Shown here piece after piece: positions 41,401 to 52,315 of a stretch of DNA of 64,000 bases. The notes under the pieces were generated by a model, which saw only the letters and a list, made by a program, of their open reading frames with translations, had not been told where the DNA came from and did no database searches. Positions within the stretch are counted from its first letter, which is position 1. The number at the start of each line of letters is the position of its first letter. Source of the stretch: Bradyrhizobium sp. CB1717 (GTDB lineage Bacteria; Pseudomonadota; Alphaproteobacteria; Rhizobiales; Xanthobacteraceae); NCBI RefSeq assembly GCF_029714325.1, contig NZ_CP121666.1, positions 558,001-622,000 on the forward strand, given 5' to 3'. The translations under genes were made by a program, and so were the position numbers.

Positions 41401-42071
41401 GCGACGCGAAGAGTCGGAATGTGGAGGCCCGTCGTGCCGCCCTGGCGGGTGGCAAGATCGATGGGCGAGACATAGATCTCGCCGGGTGCCAGCCGTATCG
41501 TTTCCTGAAAATAGGTTCGCTCGCTCTTGTGCTCCAGTTCGTTGTCGGGGACGATCCGTACCGTTCCATTCGGGCCGGAGCGATCGACGCGCACCAGCTC
41601 GCGCTGGTTATCGTCGAGACCGATGATGCGAAACTGCGCATAGCTGGGCTTGGCCTCGATCTCGGCTACGAGCCGCGCCGCGATGCGCTCGCGCCAGGTC
41701 TGCTCTGAAACGCCGTCGGAAGCGTCAATGCCTCCACCGAGGTGAGCGCGGATCAGTCCGTTGATGGCTGCGGCGGAGCGATAGCCGGTCAAATCGCCGC
41801 GAGCGCCGGCAACGTAGGATTCGAGATTGGTGGCCAGCAGGCGCGACTGGGCCTCGACCCGCTCCAGGACTCGCGGAATGACCGCTTGTGTGGTGTTGCG
41901 ATAGCCCAGCCAGCCGACGGCGGCCACGGTCACCGCCACCAGCAGGATCATCGCGATGGCCAGCCGCGTTGCGAGCGTCATGCGGATGTTCGCAGGACTT
42001 GCCGGACGGCCGCGCCTGCTCCGATCCGGTGCAGAGAGGAGGGGCTCGTCATCGGCGGCCGGATTTGACAT
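38475..42071 (-). CDS. Hybrid sensor histidine kinase, dCache-HAMP-PAS-REC
   Basis: A 1198-residue membrane sensor. A TM helix near 36-58, a periplasmic double-Cache-like sensor (about 60-355), a second TM helix (about 362-382), HAMP (about 385-435), three PAS domains (about 465-585, 590-705, 715-835), HisKA with VAHDFNN phospho-His (about residue 850), an ATPase domain (LALNARDAMP, DTGTGIP, GTGLGLS) and a C-terminal receiver with phospho-Asp in LFTDVIMPGKMNG. Full set of catalytic motifs. Its ATG overlaps the preceding receiver gene by 23 bp, so the two are co-expressed partners. The Cache domain suggests a small-molecule ligand. Confidence 0.93.
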   Translation of the reverse strand: MSNPAADDEPLLSAPDRSRRGRPASPANIRMTLATRLAIAMILLVAVTVAAVGWLGYRNTTQAVIPRVLERVEAQSRLLATNLESYVAGARGDLTGYRSAAAINGLIRAHLGGGIDASDGVSEQTWRERIAARLVAEIEAKPSYAQFRIIGLDDNQRELVRVDRSGPNGTVRIVPDNELEHKSERTYFQETIRLAPGEIYVSPIDLATRQGGTTGLHIPTLRVAMPLFTSGGKPFGIVIANIDMRPALDRVRSTRSPGGEIYVVNSRGDYLVHPDRTQEFGSLRGHPADWRKDFPFFSGLAGTPDVATRLTTDESGRPSGAAIAPALLAGKEWVAIIVTVPPSVFGRVPAAIQKTSLLVGILAVLGAALLAVLVARSLTRPIGRLTAAVEAIGSGRPADIPVDASGETGVLARAFARMVEETQAKTAALEREVREHRRTEAARSHHAAREQLFSAAVESSDDAIVMQSLDAVITGWNPAAERLYGYAASEAIGQSTAIIVPPDRREQGKDYLRRIARGEPIERFETIRLRKDGTPVEISLSLSPIKGPSGEIVGASGAARSLTEARRAERALQQQLEERRQLFDASQDLIMIMDPGGHVVQISPSCEAILGYRPDEMIGRSGVDFIHPSHLERSQEEMRALRRGEHPKLADTRCFHKDRREVWLSWLGNWSEKAKRFFFVGRDMTEARLADESQRESEQLARNIVETALDAFVQTDERAIILNWSSRAEELFGWRRDEALGRSSIDLIVAPSERDRVREGLAHFLDSRDGQMLNRRRELMCCRRDGKEFRAELSVTALKRREGILFNVFYRDLTDKIASEERIRHAEKMEAVGQLTGGVAHDFNNILTVITGTIEILGDAVAKEPELAAITRMIDEAAGRGAELTQHLLAFARKQPLQPREIDINSLIIDTAKLLRPTLGEQIQIESVFEDESCVAIVDPNQLTTAILNLALNARDAMPGGGKLIVETGTAYLDEVYASVNDIRPGHYVLIAVSDTGTGIPANMLARVFDPFFTSKGPGKGTGLGLSMVYGFIKQSAGHIKIYSEEGHGTTIKMYLPPGKTATAVGDGVTPAAIEGGHETILVVEDDRLVRDYVLAQLHALGYVTLQAANAAEALAIVATGKPFDLLFTDVIMPGKMNGRQLADELTKTRPDLKVVYTSGYTENAIIHHGRLDSGVLLLAKPYRKSDLARIIRKALNG

Positions 42072-42468
42072 CGGATTCTTCCGGCTCGCTCGCCTTCAGG
42101 CAGCCGTCGACCGCCGCGAGCAGCGCGTCGGGCCGGAACGGTTTCTGAAGGCTCGCCACCGCGCCGAGCTTGGTCGCCATTTTCAGGAAATCCGGTTCCG
42201 CATAGGCGTCCGGCGTGATCGAGCGCCCGGAAATGACGATGATCGGAATGGCGGGGGCCAGCGCCCGGATGTGGCGCATCGTCTCCAGCCCGTCCATGCC
42301 GGGCATGAAGATGTCGAGAAACAGCAGGTCGAACGGGCTGGCCTCGAACAGCGCAAGTCCCTTGTGGCCATCGCCGGCGACCGTGACGTGATGGCCGGCC
42401 CTTTCCAGAAGCAGCCGGATGGTGATCTGCACGGCCGGGTCGTCATCCACGATCAGGATGTTGGCCAC
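42049..42468 (-). CDS. Response regulator paired with hybrid kinase
   Basis: A 139-residue receiver: LIVDDDP, phospho-Asp in LLFLDIFMPGMDG (about residue 54) and Lys in LQKPFRP (about 108). GTG 42468 is chosen because AGGATT lies upstream and homology begins there; a longer frame to 42513 exists. Its 3' end overlaps the hybrid kinase start. It resembles the orphan receiver at 30728-31207. Likely phosphate target of the kinase. Confidence 0.88.
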   Translation of the reverse strand: MANILIVDDDPAVQITIRLLLERAGHHVTVAGDGHKGLALFEASPFDLLFLDIFMPGMDGLETMRHIRALAPAIPIIVISGRSITPDAYAEPDFLKMATKLGAVASLQKPFRPDALLAAVDGCLKASEPEESDVKSGRR

Positions 42469-42862
42469 GTCAAGAATCCTCCGGGTCGCATGGCACGTTC
42501 CCGCGACCTCCAATCAAAGCAACAAATGCGAAATTGTTGCGCGGATTCTGGCTGCGCCGCAAGCGCCTCGCGTCTGCCGCGATTGCCTTTCGCTGGCGCG
42601 CCGGGAGCCAAATGCCTTCGAGCACCATACGCACTCTTGCGTGCATATGAGTTCAAATTTCGGTTCCGAATGCAGTAACCCATTTCAAAAACGAGAGATA
42701 TTACTCTCGCCGTAGTTGTACGTAACCTCGGCCTTCACGATGGATTAAAGGCCGTGGGCTACAATCTCCGATAGTTTCCGAACGTATTTCGCGCATTTCA
42801 TTTCCGCATTCTGGCAACCGACGAAGCCGTCTCCCCCAACCGGCATCAGCACGAGACCTCTC
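42469..42862. other. Divergent non-coding gap before chemoreceptor gene
   Basis: About 390 bp. AT-richer than its surroundings. It contains a short inverted repeat CGAGAG-N6-CTCTCG at 42692-42709 and no gene. It should hold promoters for the receiver-kinase pair and the chemoreceptor. Confidence 0.4.
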
Positions 42863-45004
42863 ATGTTCAAATCGATCGCGAATACCGGAATTCGCACCCG
42901 GCTGCTCGGCGGCTTTGCGTTGATCTGTGGCCTGCTCGCGGCGACCGTGATCTACACCGTTGCCGCCGTCTCGGACATTTCGTCGCGGATCAGGGAGGTC
43001 GTGGACCAGCGTGCGCCGGTCGCGATCGCCAGCACGGAGCTCGTCGGCAATCTCTATTCCACGCTTTCGACGCTGCGCGGCTATCTGCTGACGGGCGATG
43101 CGCAGGGCAAGCGCGACCGGGCCGCCGTCTGGGCCGAGCTGGACCGCACGGCCGCCGCGGTCGACCGCATGGCGGAGGGCTTTTCCAATCCGCAGAACAA
43201 GACCAACTGGAGCGAAGCCAGGGCGCTGATGGCGGAATTCCGCCAGGCCCAGGACAAGGCCGAGCTCGCTGCCTTCACCCCATCGGCCTATCCGGCGAGC
43301 GAGCTCCTGGCGAAGGAGGCCGCGCCGCTGATCGCGACCATGTTCGCCGAGATCACCGCGATGATCGACGAGGAGGAGACGCTGGAGGCGACGCCGCAGC
43401 GCAAGCGTCTGCTCAAGACCTTTGCCGACGTGCGCGGCAATCTCGCCGCCGCGGGATCGCAATTGCGCCTGTACGTGGCCTCGGGCGAGGCTGCCGATCG
43501 TGACAAGTTCGAAAAGCCGGTGGCAACCTTCAGGGCCGCGCTCGCATCGGTCGGCACCCAGACGGATCTGCTCACCGAACGGCAAGCGACCGCTTACCGG
43601 GCCATCGTCAAAGCGAACGAGGCCTTCACCCCGCTGCCGCAGAAGATCTTCGCGATCCGCCAGACGCCGCAATGGAACACGCCGGTCTTCATCCTGTCCA
43701 CCGAGGCCGCGCCGCGCGCCGCCCGCATTCTCGATCTGCTCGACGGCCGCAAGGACGCCGAAGGCAAGCGCTCGGGCGGGCTCAAGAGCGACCAGCAGTC
43801 GAAGCTCGCCGACGAGGCCCGCAATGTGGCCGACGCGGTCGAGCGGTTGCTGCTGCTGCAATGGATCCTGCTCGCCGCGGGCCTTGCGCTCGCCACAGTG
43901 ATTGCGATCCTGGTTGCGCGCTCCATCACCCGTCCGATCGTCGAGCTGGTGGGCGATTCCGCGCGCCTGTCCGGCGGCGACACCAGTGTCGAATTCAGGA
44001 CCGCCGAGCGCGGCGACGAGATCGGCGTGGTCTCCCAGGCGGTGGCCAAATTCCGCGACAACGTCATCGCCCAGCAGCAGGCGGCGGCGTCTCTCTCGCA
44101 CGAGGCCGGGGCGCGCGAGGCGGCCAACCGCAACATGGAGGACGCGGTCGAGGAATTTCGCGGGACCTCGCGCGACCTTCTCGCGCTGGTCGGCGAGAAT
44201 GCGGGCACAATGCGGCAGACCGCGGAGAGCCTCGGCGGCATCGCCAATCATGCGACGAGCCAGGCCGCGTCCGCAGCGACCGCCTCCGAACAGACCGCGG
44301 TCAACGTCCAGACCGTCGCCGCCGCAGCCGAGCAGCTCGCGAGCTCCATCGTCGAGATCGGCCGGCAGATCGAACTGTCCAACAAGACCGTGCGCTCCGC
44401 GGGCGAGGTGACCGCACGCTCGGAGCGCGAGATCGAGGGGCTCGCTCACGCCGCGCAGAGCATCAGCTCGGTGGTCGATTTGATCCAGGCGATCGCGGCC
44501 CAGACCAATCTGCTGGCGCTCAACGCCACCATCGAGGCCGCGCGCGCCGGCGAGGCGGGTCGCGGCTTTGCCGTGGTCGCGTCCGAGGTCAAGGCGCTGG
44601 CCGACCAGACCCGCAACGCGACGCAGGAGATCGCCCAGCACATTGCCGCGATCCAGGACTCGACCGGCAGCGCGGTCGCCTCCGTCAAGGAGGTTGCAAC
44701 TGCCATGCGCCGGATCGACGAGGTGACCGCGGCGATTGCCAGCGCCGTGGAGGAGCAGGGCGCGGCGACGCGGGAGATCTCGCAGAACGTCCAGATGGCG
44801 GCATCGGGAACGCAGACGCTGGCAACCAGCATCGGCACCGTCTCCGGCGCCATTGCGGAAACCAACCGCTCGGCCGACGACGTGATGGGGGCGGCGAACC
44901 AGGTATCGGGGGCGGCCGAGCGTCTCGCTACCGAGGTCCAGGCCTTCTTCGTCAGGCTGCGCACCGGTCCGACGGAACGGCGCAGCGGTCGCGACGCGGC
45001 CTGA
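42863..45004 (+). CDS. Methyl-accepting chemotaxis protein
   Basis: A 713-residue chemoreceptor. TM1 at about 14-37, a helical periplasmic ligand domain (about 38-330), TM2 at about 335-357, HAMP (about 355-410, [20 protein letters not shown]), and the signalling helices with the tip [20 protein letters not shown] (about 545-565). No CheR-docking pentapeptide at the C-terminus, which ends GRDAA. It likely feeds the CheA system 8 kb upstream. Its stop lies 1 bp from the convergent GntR gene's stop. Confidence 0.95.
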   Translation: MFKSIANTGIRTRLLGGFALICGLLAATVIYTVAAVSDISSRIREVVDQRAPVAIASTELVGNLYSTLSTLRGYLLTGDAQGKRDRAAVWAELDRTAAAVDRMAEGFSNPQNKTNWSEARALMAEFRQAQDKAELAAFTPSAYPASELLAKEAAPLIATMFAEITAMIDEEETLEATPQRKRLLKTFADVRGNLAAAGSQLRLYVASGEAADRDKFEKPVATFRAALASVGTQTDLLTERQATAYRAIVKANEAFTPLPQKIFAIRQTPQWNTPVFILSTEAAPRAARILDLLDGRKDAEGKRSGGLKSDQQSKLADEARNVADAVERLLLLQWILLAAGLALATVIAILVARSITRPIVELVGDSARLSGGDTSVEFRTAERGDEIGVVSQAVAKFRDNVIAQQQAAASLSHEAGAREAANRNMEDAVEEFRGTSRDLLALVGENAGTMRQTAESLGGIANHATSQAASAATASEQTAVNVQTVAAAAEQLASSIVEIGRQIELSNKTVRSAGEVTARSEREIEGLAHAAQSISSVVDLIQAIAAQTNLLALNATIEAARAGEAGRGFAVVASEVKALADQTRNATQEIAQHIAAIQDSTGSAVASVKEVATAMRRIDEVTAAIASAVEEQGAATREISQNVQMAASGTQTLATSIGTVSGAIAETNRSADDVMGAANQVSGAAERLATEVQAFFVRLRTGPTERRSGRDAA

Positions 45005-45005
45005 T

Positions 45006-45719
45006 TCAATCCGTCAAATACTCCGGATGGTGGCTCCGGATCTTGTCGAGCTCGCTCAGCGTGCCCGACAGATGCTTGCGCAGATGCTGTTGCGCGGCAT
45101 CGGCATCCGCCGCCTCGATCGCGCGCGTGATCAGCCGGTGGTGGCGCACGATGTTCTGCGCTTTGCCGGGTGAGGGCAGATGCAGCCGGCGCAGCCGGTC
45201 GATGTGTCCGCTGCGGCTGCGCACCAGCGCCCACAGATCCTGCTTGCCGGCGGCTGTGTAGAGCTGGGCATGGAAGTCGTTGTCGGCGGTCATGAAGGCC
45301 TCGAACTCGCCGGCTTTCGCGAACTGCTGCTGGAGTGCGATGGCGTGGTCGAGGCGGATGATCAGGGCCTCATCGTGCTGTTCGGCCAGCAGCCGCACGA
45401 TCTCCAGCTCCAGCGCCTGGCGCAGGAAATGCGCCTGCTGGGCGCGGCTGATGTCGATCCGGCTGACCACGGTCGCATGCTGCGGAAATACGTCGACCAG
45501 GCCCTCTTCCTCCAGCCGCATGAGAGCGTCGCGCACCGGGGTCGAGCTGATTCCGAACTGGGCGGCGAGCTCGGCGCGCGACAGCGGGGCACCGGGCGGC
45601 AGCTCCAGCGCGATGATCGCATTGCGCAGCCGCTCGAACACCTGCGGCGCGGCCTGGCGGGCGCGGTCGAGCCGGGCGGGTCGTGACGCCGCGCGCGGCG
45701 CGGTATGGGCTGCTTCCAT
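45006..45719 (-). CDS. GntR/FCD family repressor
   Basis: A 237-residue regulator: N-terminal GntR winged helix (LPPGAPLSRAELAAQFGISS) and a C-terminal FCD ligand domain (NDFHAQLYTAAG, HRLITRAIEAADADAAQQHL) with metal-binding His residues. FCD regulators bind organic or sugar acids. It is divergent from the ABC importer operon, and a perfect 26-bp palindrome lies 25 bp upstream of its ATG, so it probably represses both itself and the operon until the acid appears. Confidence 0.9.
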   Translation of the reverse strand: MEAAHTAPRAASRPARLDRARQAAPQVFERLRNAIIALELPPGAPLSRAELAAQFGISSTPVRDALMRLEEEGLVDVFPQHATVVSRIDISRAQQAHFLRQALELEIVRLLAEQHDEALIIRLDHAIALQQQFAKAGEFEAFMTADNDFHAQLYTAAGKQDLWALVRSRSGHIDRLRRLHLPSPGKAQNIVRHHRLITRAIEAADADAAQQHLRKHLSGTLSELDKIRSHHPEYLTD

Positions 45720-45744
45720 ATGTCGGGTCCCGCGGGCTTGCCTT

Positions 45745-45770
45745 TGATGCACTAATATATTAGTGCATCA
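45745..45770. promoter_or_regulatory. Perfect 26-bp palindrome, likely GntR operator
   Basis: Half-site TGATGCACTAATA followed at once by its exact reverse complement. It lies between the GntR gene and the divergent operon. The AT-rich centre (TAATATATTA) could overlap a -10 element, so binding would block transcription. A perfect match of this length is unlikely by chance. Confidence 0.75.
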
Positions 45771-45816
45771 GCAGGGTCAACGCAGCACGACGCGCACCCG
45801 GAGGAAACACACAACA

Positions 45817-46833
45817 ATGATCGAGCATCTTCGCAGCAAGCTTGCGGCCGCCGTTCTGACCGCCGCCGCACTTTTCGCGCCCGCGGCGCAGGCGCAGCAG
45901 AAATCCGAGATCGCGCTGTCGCGCCAGCCCGGCATTTTCTACATGCCGAGCCACATCATGGAGAAGCTGAAGCTGATCGAGAAGCACGCGGCGGCTCTCG
46001 GCGTTCCCGCCGTCACCACAAAATGGATCACCTTCTCCGGCGGCGGCGCGCAGACCGACGCGCTGCTCGCGGGCGGCGTCGACATCCTCAACACCGGCAC
46101 CGGCAATCTTCTCTTGCTGTGGGATCGAACCCGCGGCGGCGTGAAGGGTATCGTCGCGACCTCGGCGCAGCCGATGACGCTGATCAGCCGCGACGCGAAC
46201 ATCAAGTCGATCAAGGATTTCGGCCCGAGCGACAAGATCGCGGTGCCGACCGTGAAAGTTTCGACGCAGGCGATCGTATTGCAGATCGCGGCTGCCGAGG
46301 CCTTCGGGGCCGACCAATGGTCCAAGCTCGATGCCAACACCGTGCAGCTCGGTCATCCCGACGCCTATGCGGCGCTCGCCAACCCCAAGCACGAGGTGCA
46401 CAACCACTTCTCGATCCCGCCGTTCACGTTCCTGGAGCTCAAGAACGTGCCGGGCGCGCATGTCGTGCTGAATTCGCCTGACGTGATGGGCGGCCCGCTC
46501 AGCCAGGCGCAGTTCTTCACCACGACCAAATTCGCCGACGCCAATCCGAAGATCATCCAGGCCGTGCGCGACGCCACCAAGGAAGCGCAGGATCTGATCC
46601 GCAGCGACACGAAGCAGGCCGTCGAGATCTACAAGGAGATCACCGGCGACAAGACCTCGGTGGAGGAGCTGCTCGATCTGCTGAAGGAGCCCGGCATGAT
46701 GGAGTGGAATCTCGAGCCGCAGGGCACGATGAAATTCGCGGCACATCTGTTCAAGACCGGCACGCTGAAGAACCAGCCCAAGGCCTGGACGGATTATTAC
46801 CTCCCCGTCGCGCACGACCTGAAGGGCAACTGA
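45817..46833 (+). CDS. ABC transporter substrate-binding protein, NMT1/SsuA type
   Basis: A 338-residue periplasmic binding protein with a signal peptide (KLAAAVLTAAALFAPAAQAQ). GGGAQTDALLAGGVDILNTG and VKGIVATSAQPMTLISRDANI are characteristic of the nitrate/sulfonate/taurine and pyrimidine-precursor binding family. ATG 45817 follows GGAGGAAA. Its stop overlaps the ATPase gene by one base. Ligand unknown; the downstream enzymes suggest a sugar acid or its lactone, which would be unusual for this family. Confidence 0.9.
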   Translation: MIEHLRSKLAAAVLTAAALFAPAAQAQQKSEIALSRQPGIFYMPSHIMEKLKLIEKHAAALGVPAVTTKWITFSGGGAQTDALLAGGVDILNTGTGNLLLLWDRTRGGVKGIVATSAQPMTLISRDANIKSIKDFGPSDKIAVPTVKVSTQAIVLQIAAAEAFGADQWSKLDANTVQLGHPDAYAALANPKHEVHNHFSIPPFTFLELKNVPGAHVVLNSPDVMGGPLSQAQFFTTTKFADANPKIIQAVRDATKEAQDLIRSDTKQAVEIYKEITGDKTSVEELLDLLKEPGMMEWNLEPQGTMKFAAHLFKTGTLKNQPKAWTDYYLPVAHDLKGN

Positions 46834-47594
46834 TGGCCCTGCTCGATGTCAGCGGCGTGACGCTGCGCTACAAGACCTCCAGCGCCGTCGTCACCGCCAC
46901 GGAAAGGGTGAGCTTTACGGTCGACAAGTCTGATCGCTTCGTGCTGCTCGGGCCGTCCGGCTGCGGCAAGTCGACTTTGCTCAAGGCTGTCGGCGGCTAC
47001 ATGAGCCCGAGCGAGGGCCGCATGACGATCGGCGATCGTGAGATTCACGGCCCCGGCGCCGATCGCATGATGATCTTCCAGGAGTTCGATCAGCTCCTGC
47101 CCTGGAAGAGCGTGCTCGCCAACGTGATGTTTCCTCTGCTCACCGCGCGAAAATTGTCGCGCAAGGATGCCGAGGCGAAGGCGCGGGCCTATATCGAGAA
47201 GGTCGGTCTCACCCGTGTGGTCGACGCCTATCCGCACACGCTCTCCGGCGGCATGAAGCAGCGCGTCGCGATCGCGCGCGGCATGGCGATGGAGCCGGAC
47301 ATTTTGTTGATGGACGAGCCGTTCGCCGCGCTCGACGCGCTGACGCGCCGGACCTGCCAAGACGAGCTGCTCCAGCTCTGGAGCGAGACCAAATTCACCG
47401 TGCTGTTTGTGACGCATTCGATCGCGGAAGCGATCCGCATCGGCAACCGCATCCTGCTGCTGTCGCCGCATCCCGGCCGGGTCAAGGCCGAGGTGATCGA
47501 TGTCGACAAGGTCTCGAACGAAGACGGCAGCGCCGGCCGGCTGGAGAAGGAGATTCATGATCTCCTGTTCGCCGGCGAAGCCACCGCGCATTGA
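46833..47594 (+). CDS. ABC transporter ATP-binding protein
   Basis: A 253-residue SsuB/TauB-type ATPase. Walker A GPSGCGKST (about 39-47), Q-loop FQEFDQLLPW, signature LSGGMKQRVAIARG and Walker B ILLMDEPFAALD, then the H-loop in FVTHSIAEA. All motifs are intact. It starts on the last base of the binding-protein stop (TGATG) and is followed by the permease gene after 11 bp. Confidence 0.95.
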   Translation: MALLDVSGVTLRYKTSSAVVTATERVSFTVDKSDRFVLLGPSGCGKSTLLKAVGGYMSPSEGRMTIGDREIHGPGADRMMIFQEFDQLLPWKSVLANVMFPLLTARKLSRKDAEAKARAYIEKVGLTRVVDAYPHTLSGGMKQRVAIARGMAMEPDILLMDEPFAALDALTRRTCQDELLQLWSETKFTVLFVTHSIAEAIRIGNRILLLSPHPGRVKAEVIDVDKVSNEDGSAGRLEKEIHDLLFAGEATAH

Positions 47595-47605
47595 AGGAGC
47601 CTCCG

Positions 47606-48462
47606 ATGGGCGAAGCGAGAATATTGCTGCGTGACGCGCCTGTTGCCGCCACTGGCGCAGACGAGGTCGAGCGCAAGCTCAGCGTTGCCGAGCTGCTCTG
47701 GAACGACGGTTTTGTCCGCAAGACCGTCATCATCCTGTTCCTGGCGGCGGTCTGGGAAGCCTACGGCGTCACCCTCGACAACCCGCTGCTGTTTCCGACG
47801 CTGCACGATACGATCGCCACGCTCTACGACCGCGTCAAGGACGGCACCATTCCAACGCGCGCCTGGACGTCGCTGAAAGTGTTGTTCATGGGCTATTCGG
47901 CCGGCATCGTACTGGCCGCGATCTTCACGATCCTCGCCATCTCGACCCGCATCGGCACCGATTTCCTGGAGACGGTCACGGCGATGTTCAATCCCTTGCC
48001 GGCGATCGCGCTGTTGCCGCTGGCGCTGATCTGGTTCGGGCTCGGCAATGGCAGCCTCGTCTTCGTGCTGATCCATTCGGTGCTGTGGCCGGTCGCGCTC
48101 AACACCCATTCCGGCTTCAAGAGCGTGTCCAACACGCTGCGTATGGTCGGGCGCAATTACGGCCTGCGCGGGCTGCCTTACGTCGCCAAGATCCTGATCC
48201 CTGCGGCGTTCGGCTCGATCCTCACCGGCCTGAAGATCGGCTGGGCCTTTGCCTGGCGTACCTTGATCGCGGCCGAGCTGGTGTTCGGCGTGTCCTCGGG
48301 TCAGGGTGGACTCGGCTGGTTCATCTTCGAGAACCGCAATCTCCTGGACATACCTGCGGTCTTCGCAGGCCTCTTGACGGTGATCATCATCGGGCTCTTT
48401 GTCGAGAACCTGATCTTCCGCGCCATCGAGCGGAACACCGTCCAGAAATGGGGCACCCAATC

Positions 48463-48466
<4 letters not shown>
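47606..48466 (+). CDS. ABC transporter permease, SsuC/TauC type
   Basis: A 286-residue inner membrane permease with about six helices. The EAA-like loop is around SVSNTLRMVGRNYGLRGLP, then KILIPAAFGSILTGLKIGWA. GAAGGAGCC precedes ATG 47606. Its stop overlaps the dehydratase start by four bases (ATGA), tying uptake and catabolism into one transcript. Confidence 0.93.
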
Positions 48467-50202
<1,736 letters not shown>

Positions 50203-50208
50203 TTCACC

Positions 50209-50288
50209 GTCGTTCCGGGATGGTCCGAAGGACCAGACCCGGAACCTCGAGATTCCGGGTTCGATGCTTCGCATCGCCCCGGAATGAC
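50209..50288. repeat. Inverted repeat between operon genes
   Basis: TCGTTCCGGGATG at the left and CATCGCCCCGGAATGA at the right form an imperfect hairpin with an inner hairpin (GGTCCGAAGGACC). It is of the type scattered through Bradyrhizobium genomes and sits inside the operon. Confidence 0.6.
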
Positions 50289-50305
50289 AGATGAGGATGC
50301 ACAAA

Positions 50306-51025
50306 ATGTCCAAACTTTCCGAAGCCACCCGCAACAAGCTCAAATCCGTCTCCACCGCCACCGTCGCCACCGCGCTGTTCAAGCGCGGCCTGCGCATCCA
50401 GATGATCCAGGATGTGCACCCCGTCGGCGCCGACCAGCCCACGATGGTCGGCGAAGCCTTCACGCTGCGCTACATGCCGGCGCGCGAGGACCTCAACACC
50501 ATCGACGTCTTCAGGGACCGCTCGCATCCGCAGCGCAAGGCGGTCGAGGACTGTCCGCCGGGCGCGGTGCTGGTGATGGACAGCCGCAAGGACGCGCGCG
50601 CGGCCTCGGCCGGTGCGATCCTGGTGACGCGCTTGATGAAGCGCGGCGTTGCCGGCGTCGTCACCGACGGCGGCTTTCGTGACTCCGCCGAGATCGCCAG
50701 GCTCGGCATTCCCGCCTACCACCATCGCCCGTCGGCGCCGACCAACCTGACGCTGCACCAGGCGATCGAGATCAACGTCCCGATCGGCTGCGGCGATGCG
50801 CCGGTGTTCCCCGGCGACGTCATCCTCGGCGATGCCGACGGCGTGATCGTGATCCCCGCGCATCTCGCCGACGAGATCGCCAGCGAGACTTTCGAGATGA
50901 CCGCGTTCGAGGATTTCGTCACCGAGGAGGTCGGCAAGGGCCGCGGCATTTTCGGTCTCTATCCGGCGACCGATCCGCAAACGCTCACCGATTTTGCGGC
51001 ATGGCGGAAGAAGAACGGCCGCTAA
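50306..51025 (+). CDS. RraA-like protein (HMG/CHA aldolase family)
   Basis: A 239-residue member of the RraA / 4-hydroxy-4-methyl-2-oxoglutarate aldolase family. The hallmark GVVTDGGFRDSAEIARLGIPAY (about 116-137) contains the metal-binding Asp and catalytic Arg. It starts with a helix KLSEATRNKLKSVSTATVAT typical of the longer class. Members cleave 2-oxo acids or act as decarboxylases; here it may act on the 2-keto-3-deoxy acid from the dehydratase. ATG 50306 has GAGG eight bases upstream; 50291 and 50297 are alternatives. Confidence 0.85.
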   Translation: MSKLSEATRNKLKSVSTATVATALFKRGLRIQMIQDVHPVGADQPTMVGEAFTLRYMPAREDLNTIDVFRDRSHPQRKAVEDCPPGAVLVMDSRKDARAASAGAILVTRLMKRGVAGVVTDGGFRDSAEIARLGIPAYHHRPSAPTNLTLHQAIEINVPIGCGDAPVFPGDVILGDADGVIVIPAHLADEIASETFEMTAFEDFVTEEVGKGRGIFGLYPATDPQTLTDFAAWRKKNGR

Positions 51026-51100
51026 GGCCGAGACGAACTCGCATCAAGACATGAGCCGGCGCATCAAGCGCCGGCCTTTTATCAAGCAGGGAGGACTTTT

Positions 51101-52192
51101 ATGAATTTCACGCGACGCAATCTCATGGCCGGCGCCGGTGCGGCGGCGGCTTCGACGCTATTTGCCCGCGCCGCCGGCGCCCAGTCGTTCGTGTTCACGC
51201 CGAACCAGCGTTATCCCGATCCCGCCATCCAGATCCTCGATCCGAGCTTTGGAAAATACCGGCTCTATTCCTCGACGGTCGAGCAGGTCGCGACCGGCAT
51301 GCGCTGGGCCGAAGGCCCCGCCTATTTCCCCGAGGGCGGTTATCTTCTGTTCTCCGACATTCCCAACAACCGGATCATGAAGTTCGACGAGAAGACGGGG
51401 CAGACCAGCGTGTTCCGCGCCGACGCCAATTACGCCAATGGCAATGCGCGCGACCGCCAGGGCCGGCTCGTCACCTGCGAGCACTCGGTCACGCGCCGCA
51501 TCACCCGCACCGAGAAGGACGGCAAGATCACCGTGCTCGCCGACAAGTTCGAGGGCAAGCGGCTCAACGCGCCGAACGACATCGTAGTGAGGTCGGACGA
51601 CAGCATCTGGTTCACCGATCCCTTGTTCGGCATCAACGGCGAATGGGAAGGCAAGAAGGAGAAGGCCGAGCAGGCCACCACCAACGTCTACCGCATCGCC
51701 AAGGACGGCAAGATCAGCGCCGTTCTCACCGACCTCGTCAATCCGAACGGCCTCGCCTTCTCGCCGGACGAGAAGAAGCTCTACGTCGTCGAGTGGAAGG
51801 GCACGCCCAACCGCAGCATCTGGAGCTACAATGTCGGCGACGATGGCTCGCTCAGCGGCAAGACCAAGCTGATCGACGCCGCCGACCAGGGCTCGCTCGA
51901 CGGCTTTCGCGTCGACCGCGACGGCAATCTCTGGTGCGGCTGGGGCTCCAACGGCGCGCTGCAGGGCGAGCCGACCGACATCGGCGGCCGCAAGGTGTTT
52001 CAGCTCAGGGGCAAGTCCGAAGACCTCGACGGCGTGATGGTGTTCAATCCCGAAGGCAAGCCGCTCGCCTTCATCAAGCTGCCCGAGCGCTGCGCCAATC
52101 TCTGCTTCGGTGGTCCCAAGAACAACCGGCTCTATATGGCCAGCAGCCACTCGGTCTATGCGCTGTACGTGGAGGCGCACGGGGCGGTGTGA
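51101..52192 (+). CDS. SMP-30/gluconolactonase family protein, Tat-exported
   Basis: A 363-residue beta-propeller lactonase. The N-terminus has a twin-arginine signal (FTRRNLMAGAGAAAAS, cleavage near AGA). Family motifs include GMRWAEGPAYFPEGGYLLFS, NAPNDIVVRSDDSIWFTDP and PNGLAFSPDEKKLYV, with the metal-ligand Glu, Asn and Asp residues. In the periplasm it would open a sugar lactone to the acid that the ABC importer takes up. GGGAGGAC precedes the ATG. Last gene of the operon, followed by a GC hairpin. Confidence 0.9.
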   Translation: MNFTRRNLMAGAGAAAASTLFARAAGAQSFVFTPNQRYPDPAIQILDPSFGKYRLYSSTVEQVATGMRWAEGPAYFPEGGYLLFSDIPNNRIMKFDEKTGQTSVFRADANYANGNARDRQGRLVTCEHSVTRRITRTEKDGKITVLADKFEGKRLNAPNDIVVRSDDSIWFTDPLFGINGEWEGKKEKAEQATTNVYRIAKDGKISAVLTDLVNPNGLAFSPDEKKLYVVEWKGTPNRSIWSYNVGDDGSLSGKTKLIDAADQGSLDGFRVDRDGNLWCGWGSNGALQGEPTDIGGRKVFQLRGKSEDLDGVMVFNPEGKPLAFIKLPERCANLCFGGPKNNRLYMASSHSVYALYVEAHGAV

Positions 52193-52199
52193 GCCCTTG

Positions 52200-52223
52200 C
52201 CTCTCCCCGCTTGCGGGGAGAGG
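52200..52223 (+). terminator. GC-rich hairpin after the lactonase gene
   Basis: CCTCTCCCCGC, loop TT, GCGGGGAGAGG: an 11-bp stem eight bases after the stop. No T-tract; probably the operon's end together with the repeat that follows. Confidence 0.5.
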
Positions 52224-52224
52224 C

Positions 52225-52311
52225 CGTAGCCCGGATGGAGCGAAGCGTAATCCGGGAGCAGTCTTGCCAGTTGCGCGAACCCCGGATTTCGCTGCGCTCC
52301 ATCCGGGCTAC
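52225..52311. repeat. Dispersed inverted repeat, family A
   Basis: Second copy of the 38375-38464 element, with arms around TAGCCCGGATGGAGCGAAGC. It separates convergent genes. Confidence 0.8.
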
Positions 52312-52315
52312 AAGA

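Noticed and set aside
42692..42709. CGAGAG-N6-CTCTCG as a specific operator
   Set aside because: Short arms and no known regulator match; could be chance in an AT-rich gap.
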